NCBI RefSeq assembly: GCF_022867805.1
Contig: NZ_JALIFO010000015.1
Location: 124,001 to 188,000 of the forward strand
Direction of reading: 5' to 3'
Source of the DNA: Cuneatibacter sp. NSJ-177
GTDB lineage: Bacteria > Bacillota > Clostridia > Lachnospirales > Lachnospiraceae
DNA length: 64,000 nucleotides
Shown: piece by piece, positions 8,299 to 16,548 of the stretch
Position numbering within the stretch: the stretch's first letter is position 1
How the letters are laid out: every line of letters begins with the position of its first letter
Notes under the pieces: model-generated
Databases searched by the model: none
What the model was told of the DNA's origin: nothing
The model's input: the letters and a program-made list of their open reading frames with translations, nothing else
Program-made: the position numbers and the translations under genes

Positions 8299-11200
8299 TT
8301 ATATAAAGTCAAACAAACTAAGCTGTGTTATCTCTTCCGCCGGCTTTTCCTTTTTCGCCGCCTCCCGGATCGCAGATTCCGGCAAGATCTCTTTCAGAAA
8401 AGCGGACTCTTCCCCAGAGGTGGTCAGAATCAGCTCCTCTCTTGCACGGGTCATGCCGACGAAAAACAGCCGCCTTTCTTCCTCCCAATCCGAGGCCTTT
8501 CCTTTGACCTCCAAAGGCACCAGCCCTTTCCGGATTCCATAGAGGAAAACCACGGGAAATTCCAGGCCCTTGGAGCCGTGAAACGTCATCAAGGTCACTG
8601 CGTCGGAAGTAAATTTCCTGCCGCCGCTGCGCCGGATATCGCCTTCCTCTCCAAAAGATAACGTGTGCAGAAAAGCTTCCATCGAGACGGAAAGCACCGA
8701 AAGATCGGCCAGTTTTTTCATCGCCTCATCCTCCCCGGCATCCGTATCTTTCGCCCACTCTTCCAACAGCTTTACCGGCTTTCCCTTCTGCGCCTTTTTT
8801 TGGTACTTCTCCGCCAGCAACGCCAAACGGTCCCCAGCCGTCTCTTCCTCCGACGGCCAGATCAGCTTCTCCGCCTGCTCTTTCGCCGTCATGTCATCCG
8901 GGTGCAGCACATACTGGAAAAAGTACAGCGCCCCCCTTACTTTAGGTTCCAAAAGAAAATCCTCCCGTCCCGCCACTACATAGGGAATCCCTTCCTGGCG
9001 CAGGCATTCCTCCAAAAGCTTGGCCTGCCGGTGAGTCCGGTACAGGACCGCAAGGTCGGAAAAACTTCGGACCTCCTTGCCCTGCCTGCTCTCGTTTTCC
9101 TCCACGTCCACCATATCGATTCCGCCGATCAGCCGGTTAATCTCCTTGGCAATGAAAATAGCCTCGCTCTTCTCACCCGGCGCTTTTACGATGCGGACCG
9201 GCCGACCAGCTTTTCCGGCCGCCTCCATCCGCCTTGCCTCCCCGCTATTATGGCCGATGACGGAAAGCGCGCCGGAAAGAATCTCCGGTGTGGAGCGGTA
9301 ATTATAGACCAGACGGATGGTTCTCAGGTCAGGATGCTCTTCCTTCAGGCGGGTAAAACACTGGGAATCGCTTCCCCGGAACCCGTAGATGGACTGATCC
9401 GGGTCCCCGATAACAAAGAGCTCTCTCCCGTTTTGATTCCAGGCTTTTATCAGCTGGTATTGAATCGGATTGATATCCTGGAATTCATCTACCAGGAGAT
9501 AGGAAAAATCAGCCTCCGCCGCCGGCCTTTCCTCCCCGTCCGTAAAGAGCCGCAGACCTTCCAAAAGAAGATCGTCATAGTCCAGGGCGCCGGCCGCTTC
9601 CATCTTCTCCTGGTAAAAGGCAGCCGCCTCCTTCGAAATTCGATCCTCGCAGGGCTCCTCCGGCGTTTCCTTCCAGGCTTTATCGCCAGCTTCCAGCAGG
9701 TAATCATCCCTACCTTCCTCCATAGGGGATCCGCTTACATCCTTCAAAAGTTCTTCCCTAGCTTCCCCTAAGGAGACTTCGCGAAATTCCTCCAGGTCCT
9801 CCTCTGCTCCGCCGGATTCCATTCCGCTCTTGAGAAGGGAAAGTTCACGGAGGAAATTGGCGGCGGAGAGTTTCAATCCGAATTTCTTTTTCGCCTGCTC
9901 TGCAAACTCTCGCTGCATCCCTTCGTCCGCAATGGTAAAGGTTCTGCCGCTCTCGGTCAGCAGCTGGCTGCAAATCGAGTGAAATGTTCCGATCCGCATC
10001 TGTTTTCCCAGGCGCTTTCCGCCGGGCAGCTGTTCCAGACGGCTGCGCATCTCCGCCGCGGCCTGATTGGTGAAGGTGACGGCCGTGATCTCCGACGGCT
10101 CGATTTTTCGCACTTCCAGCATATAGAGCAGGCGGGTGATCAGCGTCTTCGTCTTCCCCGCTCCCGGCCCGGCAATGACCGCAACGGCCCGTTCTTCTGC
10201 GCAGGCCGCCTCCCGCTGCTGGGGATTTAATGCGGCCAGTCCGCAGGGATCCGGCTCATTTTGCAGCCTGTTTTGCATCCCGCCGCTCTCTGCGCATTCC
10301 TCCGCGCCGTTTGGTTCCCTCGACCCGGAAGCATCCCCCAGCTTATCTATCCCGGCTCTGCCTTGATCCAGCGGCCTAAAACCAAGCTCCGGCAGTCCTT
10401 CTCCTTTCCCGCTTTCCTGGTCTCCCTCAAGCTTTTGGTCTGCGGCGGCGCTCTCCCTCCCGGCCAAATTCAGCGCAGGAAATACCGGCTTTCGTTCCAG
10501 CTCTTTCCACTCTTCCTGGGTAAACAGGCTGAGCTGCCCCTCAAGGGAGCTGATCTCCGATTCATCCAGCAGCTGGATTTTTCCGTACTCTCCGTCAAAG
10601 CCCGGCGTCCGCTCCACTCTTCCTTCCCGCAGCCGCTTGATTCCTTCCGCGACCAATGGCCCCGACACTTTCTGAATGTCCTCCACAGGGACCTGGCGCA
10701 GGATGGAAAACTCCGATCCCAGCCGGTAGAGCATCCGGCCGTACTGGGCCTGCACCTTCTTTCCCGCAGCGCTGCCGCCTGTGGACGCTGCAATCACCTC
10801 CGGCAAAGGAACCAGGCTTTCAAAGGGCTTGGCGTTCTCCGTCTGGTAGCCCTCCTCCCGGTCCGCCAGCTCCTCCACCCGGTGCAGCACTCCGATCGTC
10901 AGCTTCTTTCCGCAGACCGGACAGATATTTCCGTATTTTAAGGCTTCCTTCGGATCCAGGGACAGGCCGCATTTCCGGTGCCCGTCAAAATGATATTTTC
11001 CTTCCTCCGGGAAGAACTCCAACGTCCCGGCCAGGCCTTCGCCCTGATTGATGGCCCGCGCCAGATTGTCGTAGCAGAGATCCATATCAAAAAGATTGGC
11101 CTCCCGTCCCAGCTTCGCCGGAGAATGGGCGTCGGAATTGGAGATCAGCTGAAAGGAGTCCAGCGCCGAGATCCGCCAGTTCATCGGCGGGTCAGAAGAA

Positions 11201-11787
11201 AGCCCCGTCTCCAAAGCATGGACATGGGAAGTCAGATCTCCGAAGCAGTCCTCAATCCGGTCAAAACCGGAAAAAGCGCCGAACAGGGAGAAGTGGGGCG
11301 TCCAGATATGCGCGGGCACATAAACCGCCTGCGGGCAGGTCTCCAGCATAATTTCCAGCAGGTCCCGGCAGTCCAGCCCTAAAATCGGCCGCCCGTCGGA
11401 ATGAATGTTCCCGATCAGTTCCAGCCGTCGGGCCAGCCGGTCCGCGTCCTCCAAGTTCGGGAGAATCAACAGACTGTGCACCTTCCGGACCCGGTCCCAT
11501 TTCTTATAGATCGAGCTGATCTCCCCGGTCACGACGAAGCGGGGCCGCCGGTCATCCGGCGTCTCCTCGTCCTTGATCCGGTATTCCTTCTTCAATACAT
11601 AAAAACCGTCCTCAGCCGGTTCCAATTTTTCTTTTAGCTCCTCCCGCCAAGCCGGGTGCGTGAAGTCCCCGGTTCCCACAATGTCGATCCCTTTTTTTCT
11701 TGCCCACAGATCCAGATACTCCGGCGTGCAGTCCTTGCTGGTCGCCCGCGAATACCGGGAGTGAATATGCAAATCTCCAATATACAT
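8299..11787 (-). CDS. EndoQ-like PHP endonuclease fused to UvrD-type helicase
   Basis: A 1162-residue fusion. Residues 1-~420 resemble PHP-superfamily endonuclease Q: MYIGDLHIHSRYS at the start, GTGDFTHP near 40, NSDAHSP near 215, and a CPVCGKK zinc knuckle near 288. EndoQ nicks DNA next to deaminated bases in archaea and some bacteria. After a low-complexity acidic linker, residues ~520-1162 form a UvrD/PcrA helicase: AGPGAGKTKT (Walker A), LLVDEFQDINP (Walker B), IGDPDQSIYGFRGSD, MTFHGSKGLEFPVVF and FVGMTRAREELIL. The fusion suggests lesion nicking followed by strand displacement in one polypeptide. GGAGG lies 7 nt before the ATG, and the promoter repeat at 11813-11870 drives it. Confidence 0.9.
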   Translation of the reverse strand: MYIGDLHIHSRYSRATSKDCTPEYLDLWARKKGIDIVGTGDFTHPAWREELKEKLEPAEDGFYVLKKEYRIKDEETPDDRRPRFVVTGEISSIYKKWDRVRKVHSLLILPNLEDADRLARRLELIGNIHSDGRPILGLDCRDLLEIMLETCPQAVYVPAHIWTPHFSLFGAFSGFDRIEDCFGDLTSHVHALETGLSSDPPMNWRISALDSFQLISNSDAHSPAKLGREANLFDMDLCYDNLARAINQGEGLAGTLEFFPEEGKYHFDGHRKCGLSLDPKEALKYGNICPVCGKKLTIGVLHRVEELADREEGYQTENAKPFESLVPLPEVIAASTGGSAAGKKVQAQYGRMLYRLGSEFSILRQVPVEDIQKVSGPLVAEGIKRLREGRVERTPGFDGEYGKIQLLDESEISSLEGQLSLFTQEEWKELERKPVFPALNLAGRESAAADQKLEGDQESGKGEGLPELGFRPLDQGRAGIDKLGDASGSREPNGAEECAESGGMQNRLQNEPDPCGLAALNPQQREAACAEERAVAVIAGPGAGKTKTLITRLLYMLEVRKIEPSEITAVTFTNQAAAEMRSRLEQLPGGKRLGKQMRIGTFHSICSQLLTESGRTFTIADEGMQREFAEQAKKKFGLKLSAANFLRELSLLKSGMESGGAEEDLEEFREVSLGEAREELLKDVSGSPMEEGRDDYLLEAGDKAWKETPEEPCEDRISKEAAAFYQEKMEAAGALDYDDLLLEGLRLFTDGEERPAAEADFSYLLVDEFQDINPIQYQLIKAWNQNGRELFVIGDPDQSIYGFRGSDSQCFTRLKEEHPDLRTIRLVYNYRSTPEILSGALSVIGHNSGEARRMEAAGKAGRPVRIVKAPGEKSEAIFIAKEINRLIGGIDMVDVEENESRQGKEVRSFSDLAVLYRTHRQAKLLEECLRQEGIPYVVAGREDFLLEPKVRGALYFFQYVLHPDDMTAKEQAEKLIWPSEEETAGDRLALLAEKYQKKAQKGKPVKLLEEWAKDTDAGEDEAMKKLADLSVLSVSMEAFLHTLSFGEEGDIRRSGGRKFTSDAVTLMTFHGSKGLEFPVVFLYGIRKGLVPLEVKGKASDWEEERRLFFVGMTRAREELILTTSGEESAFLKEILPESAIREAAKKEKPAEEITQLSLFDFI

Positions 11788-11812
11788 CCGATCACCTCCG
11801 AATCGTTCTCAG

Positions 11813-11870
11813 AATTTTTCCGATCTTCGTCGTTTAGTTTACCATATTCGACAAAATTCGGCAACCGGAT
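11813..11870 (-). repeat. Promoter repeat, copy 2 (upstream of EndoQ-UvrD gene)
   Basis: Second copy of the 58-nt repeat also found at 6772-6829. On the minus strand it provides TTGCCG (11864-11859), a 17-nt spacer and TAAACT (11841-11836). The spacer again holds the tandem 8-mers TGCCGAAT and TGTCGAAT, 10 nt apart. The 3' part (CTAAACGACGAAGA, then TCGGAAAAATT) is also conserved, so control may extend into the 5' leader. Confidence 0.75.
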
Positions 11871-11878
11871 TTCCTGGA

Positions 11879-13120
11879 TCATTTTTCCTCGCCGGCATCA
11901 CTTTTTGGCTGCGGCAAGAAATGGTTCATGAGATATTTCACGGTAAAGCACAGCGGCAAGAACAGCCAAAGAATGCGGCTTTTGGCCAGATTCGGGCCGA
12001 CGCCCTGTTTCGCAGTCAGAAAAAGATAGGCCGCCAGGAGGGAAGCCGCGGTTAAGAGAAACAGTGTGCTCCCTCTGCGGACTGTGAGCTTTCGAAAAGC
12101 CAGCGCCCCTAAAACCGCCGCCCCCAAACTGTACCATACGGTCCGGTTCAGCACTCCGCATGCCCAAAGCTCCGCCTGGCTTTTCTCCGTCCGGATCAGC
12201 AGCGCCCATTCCTTTTCTTTTTGCTCCCAAAGCCCGGTCCAGAATTCAAAGTCCGACCACTTGGCAGGGAGGTAGTCCCGCGGAATATCAAGGGAGAGCC
12301 CCAACACGAAAATGCCGGCGGCTCCCAAAACACAAGCGGCAAAAAGCGCCGGTGCGATGCCATGCTTTCCCTTCCAACGAAACACTCGTTTCACCAGTCC
12401 CGCCGCCAAAACAACGTAGAGCAGCAGAGGGATCAGCCGGGCCGCCCCTTTCGCCCAGCGAAGATACCAGTGGACGGGAATCACCTCCCCCGTGATCCCC
12501 GCTTCGCTGGAAAATTGACGCACCGCCTCTTCCTGACTCACGTCCTCCGGGATATTCAGGGATACCCGGTCCAGCAAAAATCCGTCCGTCCCCTGATTTG
12601 CCTCCGTTCCTGCCTTCGGTGGGGAGGAACCGGCGGACTCAGCCGGAATCACCACCATTTGTTCCGCCTGATCCAGCATCCCCTCCACCTTGTATTTCCG
12701 CTGACCGATTGTCACCGTCTGCCCGATGGCGGAGGGATGGCCGAACAGGGCCTCCGCCAGCCCCCTGCCAAGCAGGCATCCCCCCTCCCCGCTGCCGAGG
12801 ACTCCTGCGTTTGGAAACACCAGGCGGGAATCTCCGCTGACGGCTACGATCACAGCCTCGGACTCGCGGTTTAACTCTGGGTACCTGACCACGCCCTGAC
12901 TCTCGCCCCAGAAGGCAAAGTCAATCTGCTCCGTCTCCTTGCTGTGTTCGGATTTCTGGAATTCTGCCACCGCCCCGGCCTCATAAGGGTCTTTTAGGAG
13001 CAGCAGGCGGATCCTCATCCGGCTGTTTCCTTCCTCCCCGCAGGCCAGAGCCTGCGACAGAAGGAGAAGGAAGGCAAAGGCCAAACATACCGGAACCGCC
13101 TGCCAGATCCGCGCCCTCAT
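11879..13120 (-). CDS. Membrane protein with MacB-core-like extracytoplasmic domain
   Basis: A 413-residue protein with an N-terminal hydrophobic segment (residues ~8-27), then an extracytoplasmic region. The segment LLGRGLAEALFGHPSAIGQTVTIGQRKYKVEGML (residues ~117-150) resembles the periplasmic core domain of MacB/FtsX-type ABC permeases. About five membrane segments fill the C-terminal half. It is not a standard FtsX permease, because the four-helix FtsX signature is not evident. It is the last gene of the five-gene operon and overlaps the HlyD gene by 4 nt (ATGA). A role in exporting or handling the substrate with the HlyD adaptor is an inference. Confidence 0.7.
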   Translation of the reverse strand: MRARIWQAVPVCLAFAFLLLLSQALACGEEGNSRMRIRLLLLKDPYEAGAVAEFQKSEHSKETEQIDFAFWGESQGVVRYPELNRESEAVIVAVSGDSRLVFPNAGVLGSGEGGCLLGRGLAEALFGHPSAIGQTVTIGQRKYKVEGMLDQAEQMVVIPAESAGSSPPKAGTEANQGTDGFLLDRVSLNIPEDVSQEEAVRQFSSEAGITGEVIPVHWYLRWAKGAARLIPLLLYVVLAAGLVKRVFRWKGKHGIAPALFAACVLGAAGIFVLGLSLDIPRDYLPAKWSDFEFWTGLWEQKEKEWALLIRTEKSQAELWACGVLNRTVWYSLGAAVLGALAFRKLTVRRGSTLFLLTAASLLAAYLFLTAKQGVGPNLAKSRILWLFLPLCFTVKYLMNHFLPQPKSDAGEEK

Positions 13121-14838
13121 TCTTTGTTCGGGCGAACCCGGCTGCCCGCCTCAATCGGTTTGTCCGAGGAGACAATCACCTGCTGGCTTCCCGTCAGCGC
13201 CCCTTCTTTGAGGACCGCCAGCTGCTGGTTCTTCTCCAGGATCTCCACGTCCACCCGGGCCGCGGTAAGCTCCGTGCCCAGCACTGTCTTTTCTTCCTGC
13301 AAAATCAAAACATAGGATTGGTTTCCATCCAGATGAAGCGCCGCCAGCGGAAGGGTGCAGGGATAGCGCGGAGACTTTTTCTCCAGCGACAAGGTGGCGC
13401 TCTCTCCGATTTCCATCTCTCCGTCCCGGATCTCCACCGTGATCTCCATCTGCTCCGGATCTTCCGGAGACTCCTTCATCGAATCCACGGTCAGACCTTT
13501 GATCTCCTCATTTCCGGCTGTTGGGATGAGAATCACCTCATCTCCCTTGGCAAGATATTTCGCATCCTCCGCGGAAAGAGCGGCCACAAACCGGCAGCCC
13601 TCGGATAAATCCGCCAGGGAAACCGTGCTGCCGTCCGAGGTGGCGAAGCCTGGCTCCGCGTTCACCTTCCGAACAACCCCTTTTACAGGCGAGACAATCC
13701 GCCCCTGGCTCGACTCCAGTTCTCGCATCCGTTCCAATTCGATTTGCAGGATCTGAAGATCCAGCGTCTGGCTTTTTACGGTGCTGTCCGGCAGCGTCTG
13801 CTTTGCGGCATCCTCTTTTTTACGCTCCGCATCCGTCAAGCTGTCCTCCCGCTGCCGCACAGCGTCCTCATAGGCGTTTTTCGCCTGGGTATAGGCATCT
13901 TCCAATGCCTGTCTCTGACTGGCGTCCGCCTGCCCTTCCCGGCTCTCCCGTTCTGCCTGATACTGGGCCAGGGCGGCGTCCGCCTCTTCCTTTTCCCGCC
14001 CGGCTGCTTCCTTCCGTTCTTCCGCCTCCTTCACTGCCTTTGGGAGCTGCTCCAGGGAAGAGCCGGTTTGCCCGGATGAGGCGGGCGTTTGCGGCCCGCT
14101 TCCCGCCTCGGACGCGGAATCCGCCGTCTGAGACGCCGCAGCCTCCGCTTTTTGGAGTTCCTCCTGCTTTTCCTTCCACTCGGTTTCTGCCTGCTGCAAG
14201 AGTTCCGCCTTCTCCCGGCAGGTATCCTGGAGTGTTTTCTCCACCGGGTCCTCCGCTTCCCCAAAGTCTCCGCTTTCTGCGGAGCGGTCAAAATCCTCCA
14301 ATCGGCTTTTTGCCTCCTGCATGGCTTTCTCGGCCCGCTCCACCTGCGTATCCGCGCTCCTCTCTACCCGCTGGTAGTCCTCCCCGGCCCGGCGCCGCTC
14401 CAATTCCTGATCGCTCTGCTTTCTCTCCTGCCCGGCCTCATAGTCCTGGATTCCCAGTTCCATCTTCTGAATCTCCCGTTCCTTCATCCGAATCTTTTCC
14501 GCCAAATCTTCCGGATCCAGTTCCAGGAGAAGATCCCCCTTTTCCACGCGGTCCCCCGCGTTCACCAACACCTTCTTCACCCGGATTCCGGAGGCCACAT
14601 TCACCGCGCAGAGCTGGTTTTCTTTTACCGTCCCGGAAGCCGAAATCCGATAACTTAAAGACTCCTTTCCCGGCGTCTCCACAACGACATTGGGAACGAT
14701 CTGGTTAGAAGCCGCCCTGGACAGCAGGGTAAACAGTACCATCAGCGCCAAGAACCCTGCCAATGCCCGCAGCGCTTTCTTTTGAATCGCTGCGGAAGTA
14801 TTCTGTTTTCCCTCATTCTTGATCCATTTCCCAGCCAT
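13117..14838 (-). CDS. HlyD-family membrane-fusion (adaptor) protein
   Basis: A 573-residue protein with a single N-terminal membrane anchor (about residues 24-43) and a split lipoyl/barrel-sandwich domain. The first half is VKKVLVNAGDRVEKGDLLLELD and the second half, around residue 395, is GRIVSPVKGVVRKVNAEPGF. Between them lies a very long charged coiled coil (residues ~105-390) rich in Glu, Ala, Gln and Lys. A beta-barrel region follows. Such adaptors normally couple MacB-type or other exporters to the extracellular space. Here it is embedded in an operon of sugar-type ABC importer genes and precedes the MacB-core-like gene, an unusual combination. Confidence 0.85.
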   Translation of the reverse strand: MAGKWIKNEGKQNTSAAIQKKALRALAGFLALMVLFTLLSRAASNQIVPNVVVETPGKESLSYRISASGTVKENQLCAVNVASGIRVKKVLVNAGDRVEKGDLLLELDPEDLAEKIRMKEREIQKMELGIQDYEAGQERKQSDQELERRRAGEDYQRVERSADTQVERAEKAMQEAKSRLEDFDRSAESGDFGEAEDPVEKTLQDTCREKAELLQQAETEWKEKQEELQKAEAAASQTADSASEAGSGPQTPASSGQTGSSLEQLPKAVKEAEERKEAAGREKEEADAALAQYQAERESREGQADASQRQALEDAYTQAKNAYEDAVRQREDSLTDAERKKEDAAKQTLPDSTVKSQTLDLQILQIELERMRELESSQGRIVSPVKGVVRKVNAEPGFATSDGSTVSLADLSEGCRFVAALSAEDAKYLAKGDEVILIPTAGNEEIKGLTVDSMKESPEDPEQMEITVEIRDGEMEIGESATLSLEKKSPRYPCTLPLAALHLDGNQSYVLILQEEKTVLGTELTAARVDVEILEKNQQLAVLKEGALTGSQQVIVSSDKPIEAGSRVRPNKE

Positions 14839-14854
14839 ACTTTTTGTGTCCTTT

Positions 14855-15694
14855 CTATTCCTTTAACGCTGCCGCCACAATCCCCTGTTCCAGATAGTCC
14901 TGCCCGCAGAGAAATACCAGCAAAGCCGGGATCAGCGTGACCACGGAGGCCGCAAAGGAAACCCCTGCCCGGTCCATGCTGATGTTCGGCAGATAGAGGG
15001 AAAGAGGCCATAGCTCCTTATTTTTTAAAAATGTCATAGGCTGCTCAATCAAGTTCCAGTATTCCAGATAGCCGAGTACCATGGCTGAGATGATGCCGGG
15101 GGATCCCATCGGAAGCCCGATGTGCAGAAAAATCGCCAGTTCCCCCGCCCCGTCCACCCGCGCCGCCTCGATCAAAGCGTGAGGCACGCTGCAAAAGAAA
15201 CGATACATGATGAAAACCGGAAACGTAGAAAAGACGGCCGGGAGAATGACAGCCCACAGGGTATCCATCAGATCCATCCCGGAAAGCACCAGGTAGCTGG
15301 AAAGCATCGTCACTTGGAACGGCATCATCATCAGGACAATATAGAGAGTAAATAAAATTTTCTTAAATGGAAACCGGTACCGTGCAAACCCCCAGGCTGC
15401 CGGAACCCCAAAAATAAGCTGACCCGCCAGGATTCCCACCGTCATCTGGATGGAATTCCAAAACATCTGAAAAAATTCCGGGGAATCCAGCAAAAGTTCC
15501 ACATAGTGCCGCAGCGTGGGCGCCAGCGGGAGCACGGACCAAGTCATAAGTCCCTCCCCTCCCGCGAGCACAGCCCCCAGATGCTCCGTCAGCTCCCCAT
15601 CTCCCATCAAAGATCCGGCCAGCAGGAAGAAAATGGGATAGCAGACCGCCGCCGCCAATATCATCAGCAGGCTCAGGATTATTCTCCTCTTCAT
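14855..15694 (-). CDS. ABC transporter permease, sugar type (MalG family)
   Basis: A 279-residue inner-membrane permease with six predicted helices. The cytoplasmic EAA loop is EAARVDGAGELAIFLHIGLPMGSPGI (around residues 175-200), typical of carbohydrate-uptake (CUT1) ABC importers of the MalG/LacG kind. It starts 7 nt after the preceding permease, with GGAGTG as RBS. Together with the permease at 15701-16543 and the solute-binding lipoprotein it should form a binding-protein-dependent importer. No ATPase is encoded in the operon, so a shared MsmK-type ATPase elsewhere is presumed. Confidence 0.9.
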   Translation of the reverse strand: MKRRIILSLLMILAAAVCYPIFFLLAGSLMGDGELTEHLGAVLAGGEGLMTWSVLPLAPTLRHYVELLLDSPEFFQMFWNSIQMTVGILAGQLIFGVPAAWGFARYRFPFKKILFTLYIVLMMMPFQVTMLSSYLVLSGMDLMDTLWAVILPAVFSTFPVFIMYRFFCSVPHALIEAARVDGAGELAIFLHIGLPMGSPGIISAMVLGYLEYWNLIEQPMTFLKNKELWPLSLYLPNISMDRAGVSFAASVVTLIPALLVFLCGQDYLEQGIVAAALKE

Positions 15695-15700
15695 ACCGCT

Positions 15701-16543
15701 TCACTCCTCATATTCCCAGGCCCGCTTCAACAAGCTGACCAAACAAAAGACCACAAGGACCAGCAAGACAGCGGCAGCTGCAAGCTTGTCAAAATCCATC
15801 TCCCGGAACCAGTTATTGAACAGGTGCTGGAGCAGGTACATGCTCTCGTGGGGGTAATCCCCGGCAACCAGGTAACTCTCCCGGAATACTTTAAAGGAAT
15901 TTAAGAGGGAAAGCACCGTGACCGTATACAAAACCGGCTTCAAATTGGGGAGCGTAATGTGCCAAAAGCAGGTCCACTCCCCGGCGCCGTCGACTCTGGC
16001 CGCCTCATAGATCGTCTGCGGAATGCCGGAGATTCCCGCCATAAAAAGTACGATATCGTAACCCAGGTTTTTCCACAGATAGCTGACCACCAAAATCCAA
16101 AACGCATACCCGGAGTTCATATAGTCCGCCGGCTGAACTCCCGCAGGCGATAGCAGCATATTGAGCAGCCCGTTTTCATGAAACAGACATCTCCAAAGCA
16201 AGACCACCGAGGCTACCGGAATCGCCATGGGCATTAAAAATATGGATTTCAAAATTCCTCCGTACGCCTTCTGTCTCTGCAAAAACACGCCGATGAGAAG
16301 GGATACGGCAACCAGCAGCGGAATACAGGCCAGGGTGAATCCCAGTGTGTTTTTGGCCGCCAGGCGGAACGCCGGTGTCTCAAAGATCGCCCGGTAATTT
16401 TCGAATCCAACCCAATCCCGCGACACGGCGCTCTGGAAGGAGCGCAGCGCCACATCGGCAAAGGGCAGCAGCACAAAAATGCACACCCCGGCCAGACTAG
16501 GAAGAACAAAGAGAAGTCCGGTGACGGCCAATTTCCTATCCAT
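15701..16543 (-). CDS. ABC transporter permease, sugar type (MalF family)
   Basis: A 280-residue permease of the MalF/UgpA kind with about six helices. The EAA loop reads EAARVDGAGEWTCFWHITLPNLKPVL (around residue 185). It begins 5 nt after the end of the solute-binding protein gene and precedes the partner permease by 6 nt, so translation is probably coupled. The substrate cannot be deduced from sequence. Confidence 0.9.
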   Translation of the reverse strand: MDRKLAVTGLLFVLPSLAGVCIFVLLPFADVALRSFQSAVSRDWVGFENYRAIFETPAFRLAAKNTLGFTLACIPLLVAVSLLIGVFLQRQKAYGGILKSIFLMPMAIPVASVVLLWRCLFHENGLLNMLLSPAGVQPADYMNSGYAFWILVVSYLWKNLGYDIVLFMAGISGIPQTIYEAARVDGAGEWTCFWHITLPNLKPVLYTVTVLSLLNSFKVFRESYLVAGDYPHESMYLLQHLFNNWFREMDFDKLAAAAVLLVLVVFCLVSLLKRAWEYEE

Positions 16544-16548
16544 ATCCG

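Noticed and set aside
8665-9771. Long plus-strand frame of 368 codons
   Set aside because: Antisense to the UvrD domain, no family motif and no RBS.
13803-14708. Long proline/arginine-rich plus-strand frame
   Set aside because: Antisense shadow of the HlyD coiled-coil gene, caused by its GC-rich Glu/Ala/Lys codons.
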